Shown here piece by piece: positions 8,672-16,495 of a DNA stretch of 64,000 bases (the first letter of the stretch is position 1; the number at the start of each line of letters is the position of its first letter). The notes beneath the pieces were generated by a model. It worked only from the letters and a program-made list of their open reading frames with translations. It was not told the origin of the DNA and searched no databases. The DNA comes from Pseudomonas bubulae. Its GTDB lineage: Bacteria; Pseudomonadota; Gammaproteobacteria; Pseudomonadales; Pseudomonadaceae. The DNA is taken from NCBI RefSeq assembly GCF_900618535.1, contig NZ_UYJA01000003.1, forward strand, positions 496,001 to 560,000. Direction: 5' to 3'. Made by a program: the position numbers and the translations under genes.

Positions 8672-9604
8672 ATGGCCGGAGTGATGGATGCGGTTAACCA
8701 GCGCACTCAACTGGTGGGGCAAAACCGCCTGGAGCTGTTGCTGTTTCGCCTGGATGGGCCACAGCTTTACGGGATCAATGTGTTCAAGGTCCGCGAGGTG
8801 CTGCAATGCCCCAAGCTGACCCTGATCCCCAAGTCCCACCCCGTGGTATGCGGTGTGGCGAGCATTCGCGGCGCGACCATACCGATTCTCGACCTGGCGA
8901 TGGCCACCGGCGCGGGAGCCTTGAAGGATCAAAGTAACCCGTTTGTGATCATCACCGAGTACAACACCAAGACCCAGGGCTTTCTGGTGCGTTCAGTGGA
9001 GCGTATCGTCAATATGAACTGGGAAGACATTCATCCGCCGCCCAAGGGCACCGGTCACGACCATTACCTGACGGCCGTGACCCGTATGGACGAGCAACTG
9101 GTCGAAATCATCGACGTGGAAAAGGTGCTGGCAGAAGTCTCGCCATCGTCTGAAACCATCAGCCAGGGCGTGGTGGATGTTGAAATCCAAAGCAAGGCGC
9201 TGTCATTGCGGGTGCTGACCGTTGACGATTCGTCGGTGGCGCGCAAGCAGGTTGCCCGTTGCCTGCAATCGGTGGGTGTTGAAGTGGTGTCGTTGAACGA
9301 CGGGCGCCAGGCGCTCGATTACCTGCGCAAGCTGGTGGACGAGGGCAAGAACCCGTCTGAAGAGTTTCTGATGATGATCTCGGATATCGAGATGCCGGAA
9401 ATGGACGGCTACACCCTGACAGCTGAAATCCGCAACGACCCGCGGATGCAAAACTTGCACATCATTCTGCATACTTCGTTGTCCGGGGTATTCAATCAGG
9501 CGATGGTCAAAAAAGTCGGTGCCGATGACTTTTTGGCCAAGTTCCGCCCTGATGACCTGGCAACCCGGGTAGTTGACCGGATCAAAGCAGCAGACCACAG
9601 CTAA
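8672..9604 (+). CDS. cheV: CheV, CheW-receiver hybrid chemotaxis coupling protein
   Basis: 310 residues. A CheW-like domain (about 15-165) contains YGINVFKVREVL and a GVASIRGATIPILDL segment. A receiver domain (about 180-305) has the acidic VDDSS, the phosphoacceptor Asp in MISDIEMPEMDG, and the Lys in DDFLAKF. CheV couples chemoreceptors to CheA and adapts through phosphorylation of its receiver. Strong Shine-Dalgarno AAGAGGAG precedes ATG 8672. It is followed by cheR with a 45-base gap and no terminator, so the two are probably co-transcribed. The flg context marks it as part of the flagellar system. Confidence 0.93.
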   Translation: MAGVMDAVNQRTQLVGQNRLELLLFRLDGPQLYGINVFKVREVLQCPKLTLIPKSHPVVCGVASIRGATIPILDLAMATGAGALKDQSNPFVIITEYNTKTQGFLVRSVERIVNMNWEDIHPPPKGTGHDHYLTAVTRMDEQLVEIIDVEKVLAEVSPSSETISQGVVDVEIQSKALSLRVLTVDDSSVARKQVARCLQSVGVEVVSLNDGRQALDYLRKLVDEGKNPSEEFLMMISDIEMPEMDGYTLTAEIRNDPRMQNLHIILHTSLSGVFNQAMVKKVGADDFLAKFRPDDLATRVVDRIKAADHS

Positions 9605-9649
9605 GGGCGCAGCCCTTGGCGGTCAAAACGATTTAAGAGGCAGGATCAT

Positions 9650-10477
9650 TTGTCGACGGCTAATTTGGATTTTGAACAGTTCCGGGTATTCCTGGAAAAA
9701 GCCTGTGGCATTTTGCTGGGTGAGAACAAGCAGTACCTCGTCTCCAGCCGCCTCAACAAATTGATGGAGCAGCAGGGCATCAAGTCGTTGGGCGAGCTGA
9801 TTCAACGCATCCAGGCTCAGCCGCGCAGCGGGTTGCGCGAGCAGGTGGTCGATGCCATGACCACCAACGAAACCCTGTGGTTTCGCGATACCTATCCCTT
9901 TGAAGTGCTGAAAAACAAGGTGTTGCCGGAGCAAATCAAGGCCAGCCCCGGCCAGCGCCTGCGTATCTGGTCGGCGGCTTGCTCTTCGGGGCAGGAGCCG
10001 TTCTCGCTGTCGATGGCGATTGACGAATTCGAGCGCAGCAACCTTGGGCAGCTCAAAGCCGGCGTGCAGATTTTTGCCACCGATCTGTCAGCGCAGATGC
10101 TCAACACCTGCCGCACCGGCGAATACGACAACCTGGCCATTGGCCGGGGCCTGTCACCGGAGCGCCTGCAACGTTATTTCGATCCCAAGGGACCGGGGCG
10201 TTGGGTGATCAAGGCGCCGATCAAAAACCGCGTGGAGTTTCGCCCGTTCAACCTGCTGGACAGCTACGCCAGCTTCGGCAAGTTCGACATCGTGTTTTGC
10301 CGCAACGTGCTGATCTACTTCTCGGCCGAAGTGAAAAAAGACATCCTGCTGCGCATTCACAGCACCTTGAAGCCGGGCGGGTATTTGTTCCTGGGCGCTT
10401 CTGAAGCGCTCAACGGGTTGCCGGACCATTACCAGATGGTCCAATGCAGTCCGGGGATCATTTACCAGGCGAAATAG
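9650..10477 (+). CDS. cheR: CheR, chemoreceptor glutamate methyltransferase
   Basis: 275 residues, the usual CheR length. An N-terminal helical domain binds the receptor (about 1-75). The catalytic domain has the SAM-binding RIWSAACSSGQEPFSLSMAI (CheR GCSTGEEPYS equivalent), TNETLWFRD, FATDLS and the FDIVFCRNVLIYF motif. It methylates glutamates of chemoreceptors using S-adenosylmethionine. Translation starts at TTG 9650, seven bases after AAGAGG; no ATG fits. The gene ends just before a repeat-rich gap and the flgB promoter. Confidence 0.93.
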   Translation: MSTANLDFEQFRVFLEKACGILLGENKQYLVSSRLNKLMEQQGIKSLGELIQRIQAQPRSGLREQVVDAMTTNETLWFRDTYPFEVLKNKVLPEQIKASPGQRLRIWSAACSSGQEPFSLSMAIDEFERSNLGQLKAGVQIFATDLSAQMLNTCRTGEYDNLAIGRGLSPERLQRYFDPKGPGRWVIKAPIKNRVEFRPFNLLDSYASFGKFDIVFCRNVLIYFSAEVKKDILLRIHSTLKPGGYLFLGASEALNGLPDHYQMVQCSPGIIYQAK

Positions 10478-10485
10478 GCTGGGAA

Positions 10486-10590
10486 AACCCCGTAGATACT
10501 CTGTTGCCGGTCAAGCCCTATTGTGGGAGCGAGCCTGCTCGCGAACGACCTTCGCGAGCAGGCTCGCTCCCACAGTTGCAGTGTTCCTGT
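10486..10590. repeat. REP hairpin within a duplicated ~105-bp element, copy 1
   Basis: A perfect inverted repeat (24-base arms at 10522-10545 and 10551-10574, 5-base loop) of the TGTGGGAGCGAGCCTGCTCG type. It is preceded by CCGTAGATACTCTGTTG. The same arrangement, nearly identical over more than 100 bases, recurs at 43882-43988, so the flank has been copied together with the hairpin. Confidence 0.85.
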
Positions 10591-10600
10591 AGCTGCCGTA

Positions 10601-10717
10601 GGAACGAGGCTGCGTTCGGCTGCGAAGCAGTCGCAAAATCAGGGGCTGCGGTGTAACAGTCAAACCCGGCTACCAGGGTTTTTACGACGACTTCGTCGCC
10701 GAACGCAGCCTCGTTCC
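10601..10717. repeat. Second inverted repeat, REPIN-like
   Basis: Perfect 20-base arms GGAACGAGGCTGCGTTCGGC (10601-10620) and its reverse complement (10698-10717), about 77 bases apart. This unit differs in sequence from the adjacent REP. The paired inverted layout is that of a REPIN. With copy 1 of the duplicated element it fills most of the cheR-flgB gap (10478-10926). Confidence 0.75.
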
Positions 10718-10849
10718 TTCGGCAACTGCTACGACGAATCCAAAGCAAAGCGGCAGAAAACCGGCAGTCAGCGGTCAAGCATTGCCGCTTTTTTGCCATT
10801 GCCATCTCCCGCCTCCCGGCAAACCCTTGTGTTACGGGGCTGTAAAAAC

Positions 10850-10865
10850 TGGCACGGGGTTTGCT
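10850..10865 (+). promoter_or_regulatory. Sigma54 promoter of flgBCDE
   Basis: TGGCAC, five bases, TTGCT: an exact match to the -24/-12 consensus. It lies 62 bases before the flgB ATG. flgBCDE is a FleR/RpoN-dependent class in Pseudomonas, so the match fits known regulation. Confidence 0.9.
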
Positions 10866-10926
10866 CTATCCCTGTCATGTAAAACCTGAACCACATTCTC
10901 AGGTCAGCCCACAAAGGTTTTTCGAG

Positions 10927-11334
10927 ATGAGCATCAGCTTCGATAAAGCGCTTGGTATCCATGAACAGGCCCTGGGCTTTCGTGCCCAGCGCGCTGAAGT
11001 ACTGGCCAACAACATCGCCAACGCCGATACCCCGAACTACAAGGCTCGGGATCTGGATTTCGCCTCTGTGCTCGCCGCCCAGAACGACAAAAACCAGAAC
11101 GGCACATTTGCGTTGAACAAGACCAACACCCGCCATATCGAAGCCCAGGGCCTGAGCAGCGGCGACGAGTCGCTGCTGTACCGCACGCCGATGCAGCCGT
11201 CGATCGATCAGAACACCGTGGACGCTCAGCTTGAGCAGTCGAACTATGCAGAGAATGCGGTCAACTTCCAGGCCAGCTTCACCCTGCTCAACAGCAAATT
11301 CAAAGGGCTGATGTCGGCCCTGCGCGGGGAGTGA
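10927..11334 (+). CDS. flgB: FlgB, flagellar proximal rod protein
   Basis: 135 residues. The N-terminal rod/hook signature is present: FRAQRAEVLANNIANADTPNYKARDLDF. The C-terminal helix (YAENAVNFQASFTLLNSKFKGLMSAL) is typical. FlgB is exported by the flagellar type III apparatus and forms the rod base. ATG 10927 begins MSISFDKALG; the frame is open upstream to a TTG within the promoter spacer, which I discount. First gene of flgBCDE, three bases before flgC. Confidence 0.95.
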   Translation: MSISFDKALGIHEQALGFRAQRAEVLANNIANADTPNYKARDLDFASVLAAQNDKNQNGTFALNKTNTRHIEAQGLSSGDESLLYRTPMQPSIDQNTVDAQLEQSNYAENAVNFQASFTLLNSKFKGLMSALRGE

Positions 11335-11337
11335 TCC

Positions 11338-11784
11338 ATGTCTCTATCCAGTGTCTTCAATATTGCCGGTAGCGGCATGAGCGCCCAGACCACGCGCCTG
11401 AACACCGTGGCCAGCAACATCGCCAACGCCGATACGGTGTCGTCGAGCATCGACCAGACCTACCGCGCCCGCCACCCGGTGTTTGCCACTATGTTTCAAG
11501 GTGCGCAAGGCAGCAGCGGCGGCGACTCGCTGTTCCAGAACCAGGACGCCGCCGGCCAGGGCGTGCAGGTGTTGGGTGTGGTTGAAGACCAGAGCGAGTT
11601 GCAGGCCCGCTACGAGCCCAACCATCCTTCTGCCGACGCCAAGGGCTATGTGTATTACCCCAACGTCAATGTGGTTGAAGAAATGGCCGACATGATTTCC
11701 GCCAGTCGTTCGTTCCAGACCAACGCCGAGCTGATGAATACCGCCAAAACCATGATGCAGAAGGTCCTGACCCTCGGTCAGTGA
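11338..11784 (+). CDS. flgC: FlgC, flagellar proximal rod protein
   Basis: 148 residues. Opening SLSSVFNIAGSGMSAQTTRL followed by ASNIANADTVSS is the conserved axial-protein N-terminus. The C-terminal EEMADMISASRSFQTNAEL helix pairs with it in the coiled-coil. It assembles above FlgB in the rod. The gene starts three bases after the flgB stop, so translation is probably coupled. Confidence 0.95.
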   Translation: MSLSSVFNIAGSGMSAQTTRLNTVASNIANADTVSSSIDQTYRARHPVFATMFQGAQGSSGGDSLFQNQDAAGQGVQVLGVVEDQSELQARYEPNHPSADAKGYVYYPNVNVVEEMADMISASRSFQTNAELMNTAKTMMQKVLTLGQ

Positions 11785-11799
11785 TAAGGGGCGACGCAA

Positions 11800-12525
11800 A
11801 TGAGTGTGACCGATTCCACCAGCGGCTTGACCCTTAACCAGGTACTCGCCAACTCCGCCCAGGCCAAGACCACTGACACCAGCCTGGCGGCGGCCTCCAA
11901 GGCGGTATCCGGCAACACGGCGCTGGGCAAGGATGCGTTCCTGCAACTGCTGGTCACCCAGCTGAAAAACCAGAACCCGCTGGACCCGCAGGACAACACG
12001 GCGTTCGTTGCGCAACTGGCGCAGTTCAGCAGCCTGGAAGGCATCACCACGCTCAACGATACGGTCAATTCGATCTCCGGCAACTTCCAGTCTTCGCAGG
12101 CGTTGCAGGCCTCGTCGCTGGTGGGGCGTTCGGTGATCGTGCAGACCGGCGAAGCCTATGTGGATCCGGCCAGCGACAAGCCCTTCAACGGCACCGTGGT
12201 GGTCAAGGATGCTGACTCCAAACCCGTTATCACCATCACCAATGCCGACGGTGAGGTGGTTCGCACCATCGACATGGGCACCCAGAAAGCCGGCAACGCG
12301 GAGTTCACCTGGGATGGCAAGGACGACGAGGGTGTGCTGCTGGAAAAGGGCTCCTACACCTTCACCGCATCCAGCAAAACCGACGCCGGTACCACGGCGC
12401 TCACCACCTATCTGCCAGCCACGGTCAACAGCGTGACCCTGAGCAAGACCGGCGGTGAAATCATGCTCAACCTCGCAGGCCTGGGCAGCATTGGCATGTC
12501 CAAAGTCCAGACCATTGGCTTGTAA
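11800..12525 (+). CDS. flgD: FlgD, hook-cap / hook assembly scaffold
   Basis: 241 residues. The N-terminal export region carries LGKDAFLQLLVTQLKNQNPLDPQDN, the FlgD hallmark, followed by FVAQLAQFSSLEGI. The C-terminal half is a FlgD Ig-like/tudor domain (GEVVRTIDMG, FTWDGKDDEGVLLEKGSYTF). It caps the growing hook and is shed when hook assembly ends. Third gene of flgBCDE. Confidence 0.95.
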   Translation: MSVTDSTSGLTLNQVLANSAQAKTTDTSLAAASKAVSGNTALGKDAFLQLLVTQLKNQNPLDPQDNTAFVAQLAQFSSLEGITTLNDTVNSISGNFQSSQALQASSLVGRSVIVQTGEAYVDPASDKPFNGTVVVKDADSKPVITITNADGEVVRTIDMGTQKAGNAEFTWDGKDDEGVLLEKGSYTFTASSKTDAGTTALTTYLPATVNSVTLSKTGGEIMLNLAGLGSIGMSKVQTIGL

Positions 12526-12554
12526 GCCGACTCATACGCCTCAAGGAGAGAAAC

Positions 12555-13883
12555 ATGTCATTCAATATCGGCCTTAGCGGCCTCTATGCGGCGAACAAGC
12601 AGCTGGACGTGACCGGCAACAACATCGCCAACTCTGCGACCACCGGCTTCAAGGCCTCGCGTGCGGAATTCGCCGATATCTACTCGGCCAGCAAGCTGGG
12701 TACCGGCAGCAAGACCATCGGCAGTGGCGTGAACCTGGCAGCGGTCTCGCAAAATTTTGGTCAAGGTGCGGTTAACAACACCGGCAACCTGCTGGATATG
12801 GGCATCCAGGGCAGCGGCTTTTTCGTGCTCAGTGACAACGGCTCCCTGAGCTATACCCGCGCCGGTACGTTCAAGGCCGACAAAGACGGCTTTGTCACCA
12901 GCTCTGATGGCACTGCGCGCTTGCAGGGCTATGGCGTGGATGCCAATGGCAATATCGTTAATGGCGTATTGACCGACCTGCGCATCGATACTTCCAACCT
13001 GGCGCCCAAGGCGACGGGCTCGGTGGACTCGACGATCAACCTCAATTCCAACGCTGCGGTGATTGATCAGACCGCCAACCCGTTCGACCCGAGCAAAGCC
13101 GAATCCTATACGAAAAGCTTCAGTACTACGGTCTACGATACCCAGGGCAATCCACACCCGATGGACCAGTACATGGTCAAGACCGGTGCCAATACCTGGA
13201 AGGCCTACACCCTGATTGACGGTCGCAACCCCGATGGCAGCGCAGTGAGCGGAGACGGCGCGAAGGCGCCGGTGGCTTCGATCATGCAATTCGACTCAGC
13301 CGGCGGGCTGACCAGTGTGACGACGCCCAACCCGGTGGCCGGCGAACCCGATATCGTCAGCAACACCCTGACCGTCAGCACCTGGATGCCGGGCGCCATG
13401 GTCAATGGCAAGTGGGCGTCCAACGGCGCGGCAGCCAAGGACACCGGGATTGCCATCGACATGGCCAAAACCACTCAGTACAACACCGACACCTCGCGCA
13501 ACCCGCCGACCCAGGACGGCTACGCTACCGGCCAGATCAACAACCTGACCATCGACGGTTCGGGTGTGATGTTCGCCAACTTCAGCAACAACCAGAGCCG
13601 TGCCATTGGCCAGATTTCCCTGGCCAGCTTTACCAATGAGCAGGGTCTGCAACCAGTGGGCGGCACGGCCTGGAAGGAGACCTACGCCTCGGGCGTGGCG
13701 GGCTACGACGCACCGAAGGTCGGCAGCCTGGGCGCCATCCAGTCCAACTCGCTGGAAGACTCCAACGTTAACCTGACCAGTGAGCTGGTGGACCTGATCA
13801 AGGCCCAGAGCAACTACCAGGCCAACGCCAAAACCATCTCGACCCAAAGCACCATCATGCAGACCATCATTCAGATGACGTGA
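12555..13883 (+). CDS. flgE: FlgE, flagellar hook protein
   Basis: 442 residues. The N-terminus MSFNIGLSGLYAANKQLDVT then GNNIANSATTGFKASRAEF and the C-terminus ELVDLIKAQSNYQANAKTIS are diagnostic. Central domains (about 90-380) form the exposed hook surface. AAGGAGAG precedes ATG 12555. The operon stops here: a REP and a convergent codA follow rather than flgF. Confidence 0.95.
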   Translation: MSFNIGLSGLYAANKQLDVTGNNIANSATTGFKASRAEFADIYSASKLGTGSKTIGSGVNLAAVSQNFGQGAVNNTGNLLDMGIQGSGFFVLSDNGSLSYTRAGTFKADKDGFVTSSDGTARLQGYGVDANGNIVNGVLTDLRIDTSNLAPKATGSVDSTINLNSNAAVIDQTANPFDPSKAESYTKSFSTTVYDTQGNPHPMDQYMVKTGANTWKAYTLIDGRNPDGSAVSGDGAKAPVASIMQFDSAGGLTSVTTPNPVAGEPDIVSNTLTVSTWMPGAMVNGKWASNGAAAKDTGIAIDMAKTTQYNTDTSRNPPTQDGYATGQINNLTIDGSGVMFANFSNNQSRAIGQISLASFTNEQGLQPVGGTAWKETYASGVAGYDAPKVGSLGAIQSNSLEDSNVNLTSELVDLIKAQSNYQANAKTISTQSTIMQTIIQMT

Positions 13884-13935
13884 TAGCGCTGCGACCATGA
13901 TCCGGCGGGCATCGGGTGGGTGAGCAATACATAAC

Positions 13936-14022
13936 CTGTGGGAGCTGGCTTGCCTGCGATGCAGACGCTGCGGTGTTTCAGTTCAACCGCGTCGATGCCA
14001 TCGCGAGCAAGCCCGCTCCCAC
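13936..14022. repeat. REP pair (REPIN-like)
   Basis: CTGTGGGAGCTGGCTTGCCTG facing GCGAGCAAGCCCGCTCCCAC, about 45 bases apart. It lies between convergent flgE and codA and may also act as a bidirectional terminator. Confidence 0.8.
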
Positions 14023-14039
14023 CATGTTCGTCACGGGTC

Positions 14040-15275
14040 TCAGCTGAACTCCACCTGTTCCGGCACCCGCGTCAGCAAAACCTTGCCGGCGCGGATCGAT
14101 ACCCGCGCCTTGGCCTGGCGACGTACCGCTTCGTAATCGCTCTCGGCATCCAGCACCACCAGGTTCGCCGGGCGACCCACTTCAATGCCATAACCCTCGC
14201 CCAGATTCAGCGTCCGTGCACTGTTGTCGGTGACCAGGTCCAGGCTGCGCGCCAGGTCTTCAAAACCCATCATGTGGCAGATATGCAGCCCTGCATCCAG
14301 CACCCGCAAAATATTGCCATTACCCAGCGGATACCACGGGTCCTTGATTGAGTCCTGACCAAAGCACACGTTCATGCCGGCACGGTCGATTTCGGCCACC
14401 CGGGTCACGCCACGGCGTTTCGGGAAGGTATCAAAACGACCCTGCAAATGGATGCTTTCGGTCGGGCACGAGACAAAGTTGATCTTTGATGCCTTGAGCA
14501 AGCGGAACAGTTTGGAGCAGTAGGCATTGTCATACGAACCCATCGCTGTGGTGTGACTGGCGGTCACCCGGCTGCCCATGCCGCGTACCCGGGCCTCTTC
14601 GGCCAGCACTTCAAGAAAGCGCGAGTGGGGATCGTCGGTTTCGTCGCAATGCACGTCCACCAGGCACCCCGTGCGCTCGGCCAGATCCATCAGGAACTTG
14701 ATCGAACTGACTCCCTGCTCGCGGGTGTTTTCAAAGTGCGGGATGCCACCCACCACATCGGCGCCCAGCTCCACGGCCAGGGTCATCAGCTCACGGCCAC
14801 CGGCATAGGACTCGATGCCTTCCTGGGGGAATGCCACGATTTGCAGGTCGATCAGGTGGCGGGTTTCATCGCGCACTTCAATCATCGCCCGCAAGGCAGC
14901 TAGGGTTGGATCGGTGACGTCGACATGGGTGCGCACATGCTGGATGCCGTGTTCGGCCAGCATGCGGACAGTGGCGTGGGCACGCTGCTTGGTGTCTTCA
15001 TGGGTGATGGTTTCCTTGCGCTGCGCCCAGCGTTCGATGCCTTCGAACAGGGTGCCGCTGAGGTTCCACTCGGGCTGGCCGGCGGTCAGGGCCGCGTCCA
15101 GATGGATATGCGGTTCTACAAAAGGCGCAATCAGCAACTGACCGCGGGCGTCGATATCGCCGGCCTGCGCCGGCACGCTGCCTGCCTGCAGGGTGATGGC
15201 ACTGATCAGCGCACCTTCACAGGTGACCGTGTGCAGACCCGAGGTTTTACGCAGTGTGGCATTGATGATCTTCAT
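14040..15275 (-). CDS. codA: CodA-family cytosine deaminase, probable 5-methylcytosine deaminase variant
   Basis: 411 residues, amidohydrolase superfamily, clearly co-linear with E. coli CodA: PFVEPHIHLDAALTAGQPEW, GTLFEGIERWAQRK, HVRTHVDVTD, AFPQEGI, VDVHCDETDD, TASHTTAMGSY, GRFDTFPKRRGVTR and DPWYPLG. The metal ligands (HIH, the HCDE and SHTT His, Asp of FGQD) and the catalytic Glu of HCDE are kept. The segment equivalent to E. coli FGHDD reads FGQDS, so the position of Asp314 is Ser. Homologues lacking Asp314 have been reported to deaminate 5-methylcytosine. ATG 15275 overlaps the regulator stop codon (ATGA), so translation is coupled. Substrate is inferred from that one position. Confidence 0.85.
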   Translation of the reverse strand: MKIINATLRKTSGLHTVTCEGALISAITLQAGSVPAQAGDIDARGQLLIAPFVEPHIHLDAALTAGQPEWNLSGTLFEGIERWAQRKETITHEDTKQRAHATVRMLAEHGIQHVRTHVDVTDPTLAALRAMIEVRDETRHLIDLQIVAFPQEGIESYAGGRELMTLAVELGADVVGGIPHFENTREQGVSSIKFLMDLAERTGCLVDVHCDETDDPHSRFLEVLAEEARVRGMGSRVTASHTTAMGSYDNAYCSKLFRLLKASKINFVSCPTESIHLQGRFDTFPKRRGVTRVAEIDRAGMNVCFGQDSIKDPWYPLGNGNILRVLDAGLHICHMMGFEDLARSLDLVTDNSARTLNLGEGYGIEVGRPANLVVLDAESDYEAVRRQAKARVSIRAGKVLLTRVPEQVEFS

Positions 15276-16495
15276 GGTCGTTCCTGTCGTTGAGCTTCGG
15301 ACATGCGCCACACCAGCAGGGCCACCGAAGCATTCATTCTGAATAGGGGGTCATCGATCGACTGGGCGCTGTTTTGCTCGATGCGTTGCATGCGTTGATT
15401 GATGGTATTTCGATGGATGCTCAGGCGTTGCGCGGCCTTGAGTGCGTTACCGTTCTCCTGGAGCAGGGCATCCAGGGTATCGATCAAGGTATGGGGTTGC
15501 TTGCGGTTGGGTTCGATCAGCGGCCCCAGGGTTTGCTGTACGAAAGCCTCGATCACCGAGCGTTCGCCCACGGCCTGCAGCAGACGCAACACGCCCAGTT
15601 CGCTGAAATCGCAGAGGCCGGTGGCCGGGCGCAGGTTTTCTGCAACATCCAGCGCCTGGCGTGCCTCGTTGAGGGCCCGGTGATAATGGGCGCAATCCTC
15701 GACCTTGCCTGCCAGCCCCATAAACAGCGCCAGATTACCGATGATGGCCTGCAAGTCTCGATACAGGCTCGCCAGTTCTGTGCGCAGGTTGTTGTCTTCA
15801 GCGAGCAACAGGATGAACAGATCACCCTGCACGATCACCGGCAACGCGCGGGGCAGGGCACGGCTCCACACGTCGAGGTGATCCTGTACGGTCTGGCGGG
15901 TGTGTTGCAACAGGCGTTCTGCCTCCTCGGGTGCGTGACTGGCAAACAGTACACTGACTGCTGACAAGCGTAGCGCAACCAGGCGGCACGGTTGGTCCAG
16001 CGCCAGCTGCAAGTGCGTTGCGCGCTGGCGGAGGGTGGCCAGGCTGGGGTAATCGCCACTGAGCAGTTGCGCCAGAATGTCGTGGCGCGAGCGTTTGGTC
16101 TGGGCCATTTGTACCAGTGCAGTACCAATCAAATGGGTGACGATGACCATTCTCAGCAAGTACGGTTGCTCGATCAGGGGCACGCCGCGGGCTTCGGCCA
16201 GTGCAATCACCGATGGGGGAATGCTGTGGATGAAGGTCTCGCCGGTCAGGACCACCAGTCCGGCAATCGCACAGTCACTGCCTTCGTCGATCAGGCGCAG
16301 CAAGTTGGCCTCGTCACGGGGGTGGTTGATCCCGGTGACAAACACCAGCTCACCGCCCATGACCCAGCCGGCGATGCCTTCGTTCTCGGCCACATAGGAC
16401 CAGCGCACGCTGCGCTGGCGGTTGCGTGCGCCGGCCCGCAGGGTCATCTCTTCGAGGCCGGGCAGGGCCAGGATCTCTTCAACGGTCAGGCTCAA
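15272..16495 (-). CDS. PucR-family transcriptional regulator
   Basis: 407 residues. The N-terminal PucR domain (about 1-125) begins LTVEEILALPGLEEMTLRAG and has RWSYVAENEGIAGWVMGGEL. The C-terminal CdaR/PucR helix-turn-helix ends the protein: TLDALLQENGNALKAAQRLS then IHRNTINQRMQRIEQ. PucR regulators control purine and pyrimidine catabolism. I place the start at TTG 16495: it overlaps the codB stop (TTGA) and has AGGAG five bases upstream, whereas an upstream in-frame start would lie inside codB. The stop overlaps the codA ATG. Sitting between permease and deaminase, it most likely controls this operon in response to a pyrimidine (inference). Confidence 0.87.
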   Translation of the reverse strand: MSLTVEEILALPGLEEMTLRAGARNRQRSVRWSYVAENEGIAGWVMGGELVFVTGINHPRDEANLLRLIDEGSDCAIAGLVVLTGETFIHSIPPSVIALAEARGVPLIEQPYLLRMVIVTHLIGTALVQMAQTKRSRHDILAQLLSGDYPSLATLRQRATHLQLALDQPCRLVALRLSAVSVLFASHAPEEAERLLQHTRQTVQDHLDVWSRALPRALPVIVQGDLFILLLAEDNNLRTELASLYRDLQAIIGNLALFMGLAGKVEDCAHYHRALNEARQALDVAENLRPATGLCDFSELGVLRLLQAVGERSVIEAFVQQTLGPLIEPNRKQPHTLIDTLDALLQENGNALKAAQRLSIHRNTINQRMQRIEQNSAQSIDDPLFRMNASVALLVWRMSEAQRQERP

